Source: Flavihumibacter solisilvae (GTDB lineage Bacteria; Bacteroidota; Bacteroidia; Chitinophagales; Chitinophagaceae). Taken from it: a stretch of DNA of 64,000 nucleotides. Position 1 is the stretch's first letter, and the number at the start of each line of letters is the position of its first letter. Positions 62,491 through 64,000 of the stretch are shown here, one piece after another. A model generated the notes under the pieces. That model was given only the letters and a program-made list of their open reading frames with translations. It had not been told where the DNA came from and searched no databases. Where the stretch lies: positions 1 to 64,000 of the forward strand of contig NZ_JSVC01000027.1 in NCBI RefSeq assembly GCF_000814475.1, in the 5' to 3' direction. Both the position numbers and the translations under genes were made by a program.

Positions 62491-63249
62491 ATGAGTAACT
62501 CACTGCCACACGACAGCATTGTGCCTTTTGGTGACACGCGCCGCAGCAAGAAAGAACAGGTAGCTGAAATGTTTGACCAGATTGCATTCCGTTATGATTT
62601 CCTGAACAGGTTTCTTAGTGGCGGCACAGACATTTACTGGAGACGAAGGGCCATCGCCGAATTGAAAGCGGTAAAACCAAAACTGGTGCTGGATGTAGCA
62701 ACCGGTACTGGTGATGTGGCACTCATGACGATGAAATACCTTCAACCTGAAAAGATCATAGGAATTGACATTTCCACCGGCATGCTCGAACTCGGCCGGA
62801 AGAAGATTGCAAAGGCAATGTTAAACGACAGAATTGAACTTGTGGAAGGTGACAGCGAAACAATAAATTTTCCAGTTAACACGTTTGATGCAATAACCGT
62901 GGCCTTTGGCGTACGCAATTTCGAACATCTGCAACAAGGATTGAAGGAGATGCTGCGTGTATTAAAACCTGGGGGCAAACTTGTGGTCCTTGAATTTTCC
63001 AGGCCTAAACAAACAGGATTCAAAGCACTGTACAAGTTGTATATGAAACTTGTTGCTCCCGGCATCGGCAGGCTCATTTCGAAGAACAAAACTGCATACC
63101 AATATCTTAATGATTCCGTACAAGCCTTCCCGGAAGGCATGAAATTTGTGAACATCCTGCAGGAATGCGGATATACCGGTACCTATCTAAAAACGCTGAG
63201 CTTAGGAATATGCACAATATACTGCGGAACAAAACCTACAGAAAAGTAA
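62491..63249 (+). CDS. ubiE: Demethylmenaquinone methyltransferase UbiE/MenG
   Basis: A 252-residue SAM-dependent methyltransferase for the last step of menaquinone synthesis. Markers are FDQIAFRYDFLNRFLSGGTDIYWRRRAI, the SAM motif LDVATGTGDVALM, GIDISTGML, TVAFGVRNFEHLQQGLKEMLRVLKPGG and the family signature near ASKNKTAYQYLNDSVQAFPEG (seen here as ISKNKTAYQYLNDSVQAFPEG). Bacteroidota use menaquinone, so MenG is the likely role. It overlaps porT by 40 nt. Confidence 0.95.
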   Translation: MSNSLPHDSIVPFGDTRRSKKEQVAEMFDQIAFRYDFLNRFLSGGTDIYWRRRAIAELKAVKPKLVLDVATGTGDVALMTMKYLQPEKIIGIDISTGMLELGRKKIAKAMLNDRIELVEGDSETINFPVNTFDAITVAFGVRNFEHLQQGLKEMLRVLKPGGKLVVLEFSRPKQTGFKALYKLYMKLVAPGIGRLISKNKTAYQYLNDSVQAFPEGMKFVNILQECGYTGTYLKTLSLGICTIYCGTKPTEK

Positions 63250-63965
63250 GTATTATCCTGTTATTCCTGCTGGGCATGTCTGGCGTTTACAGTTCAGCGT
63301 TTGCTCAATTGAGGGAGTCGCTCAATATGCCGGACAATGATGACAAGTGGTATCACATTGGTATCGTGATCATGGGAACATCCAACCGTTTCCAGATAAG
63401 CCAGCATGAAAGATTCCTTCAGTATGACAGCGTGTTGGTTTCAAACCCCAACAACAGCTTTGGATTTGGCATTGGTGGTATGCACACTTTCCGTATAAGC
63501 AACCGCTTTGAGGCACGTGTTGTTTTTCCGCAATTACTATTCGTTAATAAGTCGATCAATTATCACTTAAAATATCCGGATCCTGGTAAGGAGGAAACTT
63601 CTGTCATGAACCAGAATGTCGAATCCATACTCCTGGGCATCCCGGTTCAGCTCAAATTAAAGTCCGACCGGATAGGAAATTTCAGGGTGTATATGATGGG
63701 CGGTTTCAAAGTAGAGACAGATTTATCTTCCAAAGCAAATGCCCGCAACGCCGAGAATTTTGTGAAGCTGAAAAAAATGGATTTTGGAATTGAAGCTGGT
63801 ATTGGATTTAACTTCTACAATAAAATGTTCATTTTCTCTCCGGAGATCAAGATCAGTAATGGCATCGGAAATGTGCATTCACGCGACGAAAGCCTGAAGT
63901 ACTCTAACGTGATCGACCGCATTCAAAGCAGGCAGATCATCTTCTCCGTAATTTTCGAAGGATAA
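63210..63965 (+). CDS. porT: PorT family outer-membrane protein (type IX secretion)
   Basis: A 251-residue beta-barrel protein. The ATG at 63210 gives a basic N-terminus and signal peptide (RKVSIILLFLLGMSGVYSSAFA) before the mature LRESLNMPDNDDKWYHIGIVI. Later strands include FGFGIGGMHTFRISNRFEARVVFPQLLFV and MDFGIEAGIGFNFYNKMFIFSPEIKISNGI. The size, this N-terminal block and the position right after ubiE fit PorT, a component needed for the type IX secretion system. It overlaps the ubiE end in a different frame, so the two should be cotranscribed. Confidence 0.85.
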   Translation: MHNILRNKTYRKVSIILLFLLGMSGVYSSAFAQLRESLNMPDNDDKWYHIGIVIMGTSNRFQISQHERFLQYDSVLVSNPNNSFGFGIGGMHTFRISNRFEARVVFPQLLFVNKSINYHLKYPDPGKEETSVMNQNVESILLGIPVQLKLKSDRIGNFRVYMMGGFKVETDLSSKANARNAENFVKLKKMDFGIEAGIGFNFYNKMFIFSPEIKISNGIGNVHSRDESLKYSNVIDRIQSRQIIFSVIFEG

Positions 63966-64000
63966 TTTTTTCGTATCGGATGCATTGATTAAATTGATCA

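Overview
This window is a stretch of core chromosome from a member of the Bacteroidota, most likely the Chitinophagaceae or a close relative. Four things point there. Several genes have the Bacteroidota -7 promoter element TAnnTTTG and lack clear Shine-Dalgarno sites. The division and cell-wall (dcw) cluster has the Bacteroidota order and no murF or ddl. The ATP synthase beta and epsilon genes stand alone. The protein families include PorT of the type IX secretion system, OMP_b-brl outer-membrane proteins and DUF6427. No rRNA, complete tRNA, CRISPR array, prophage, insertion sequence or integrase was seen.

Layout. 0.2-1.3 kb: a lone ECF sigma factor, then a gene-free stretch with an inverted repeat, a terminator and a cluster of ACTAGTG palindromes. 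1.3-7.1 kb (minus strand): DsbD, a separate DsbD-alpha-type domain protein, purQ, a DUF6427 membrane protein and a large exported protein. 7.3-11.2 kb (plus): potassium transporter kup, a rhodanese and two membrane-anchored alpha/beta hydrolases. 11.2-13.1 kb (minus): OxyR and a cytosolic LD-carboxypeptidase. 13.2-17.5 kb (plus): a 938-residue outer-membrane protein followed by an ECF sigma, putative anti-sigma and CpxP/CnrX-like sensor. 17.5-19.5 kb (minus): methionine aminopeptidase, a tiny membrane protein and a second, exported LD-carboxypeptidase. 19.6-25.6 kb (plus): metG and a 1261-residue AsmA-like protein. 25.6-32.1 kb: a beta-barrel protein and glycerate 2-kinase (minus), then a FadN-type beta-oxidation enzyme and a two-gene ABC transporter (plus). 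32.2-49.5 kb (minus): a TIGR01777 epimerase, then the dcw cluster, transcribed mraZ-rsmH-ftsL-ftsI-murE-mraY-murD-ftsW-murG-murC-ftsQ-ftsA-ftsZ, with a candidate MraZ operator upstream and a terminator downstream. 49.7-57.0 kb: queA, a histidine kinase, YqgE, atpDC and an L,D-transpeptidase. 57.0-58.0 kb (minus): a small YtxH/holin-like envelope operon. 58.1-64.0 kb (plus): two tandem GNAT-like proteins, dnaX, ubiE and porT.

A theme is envelope construction: precursor synthesis (mur genes, mraY), cross-linking (ftsI, L,D-transpeptidase), recycling (two S66 carboxypeptidases), division (fts genes) and envelope sensing (sigma/anti-sigma/sensor, histidine kinase). I found no convincing wholly new multi-gene system. 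The strongest non-routine signals are a dnaX slippage site (A9 preceded by GGAGGT, with a stop close by in both alternative frames), the loss of both redox cysteines from the DsbD alpha domain beside an intact stand-alone copy, repeated placement of the -7 promoter element 4-6 nt before start codons (possible leaderless mRNAs), and a 10-bp-period repeat matching a MraZ operator.
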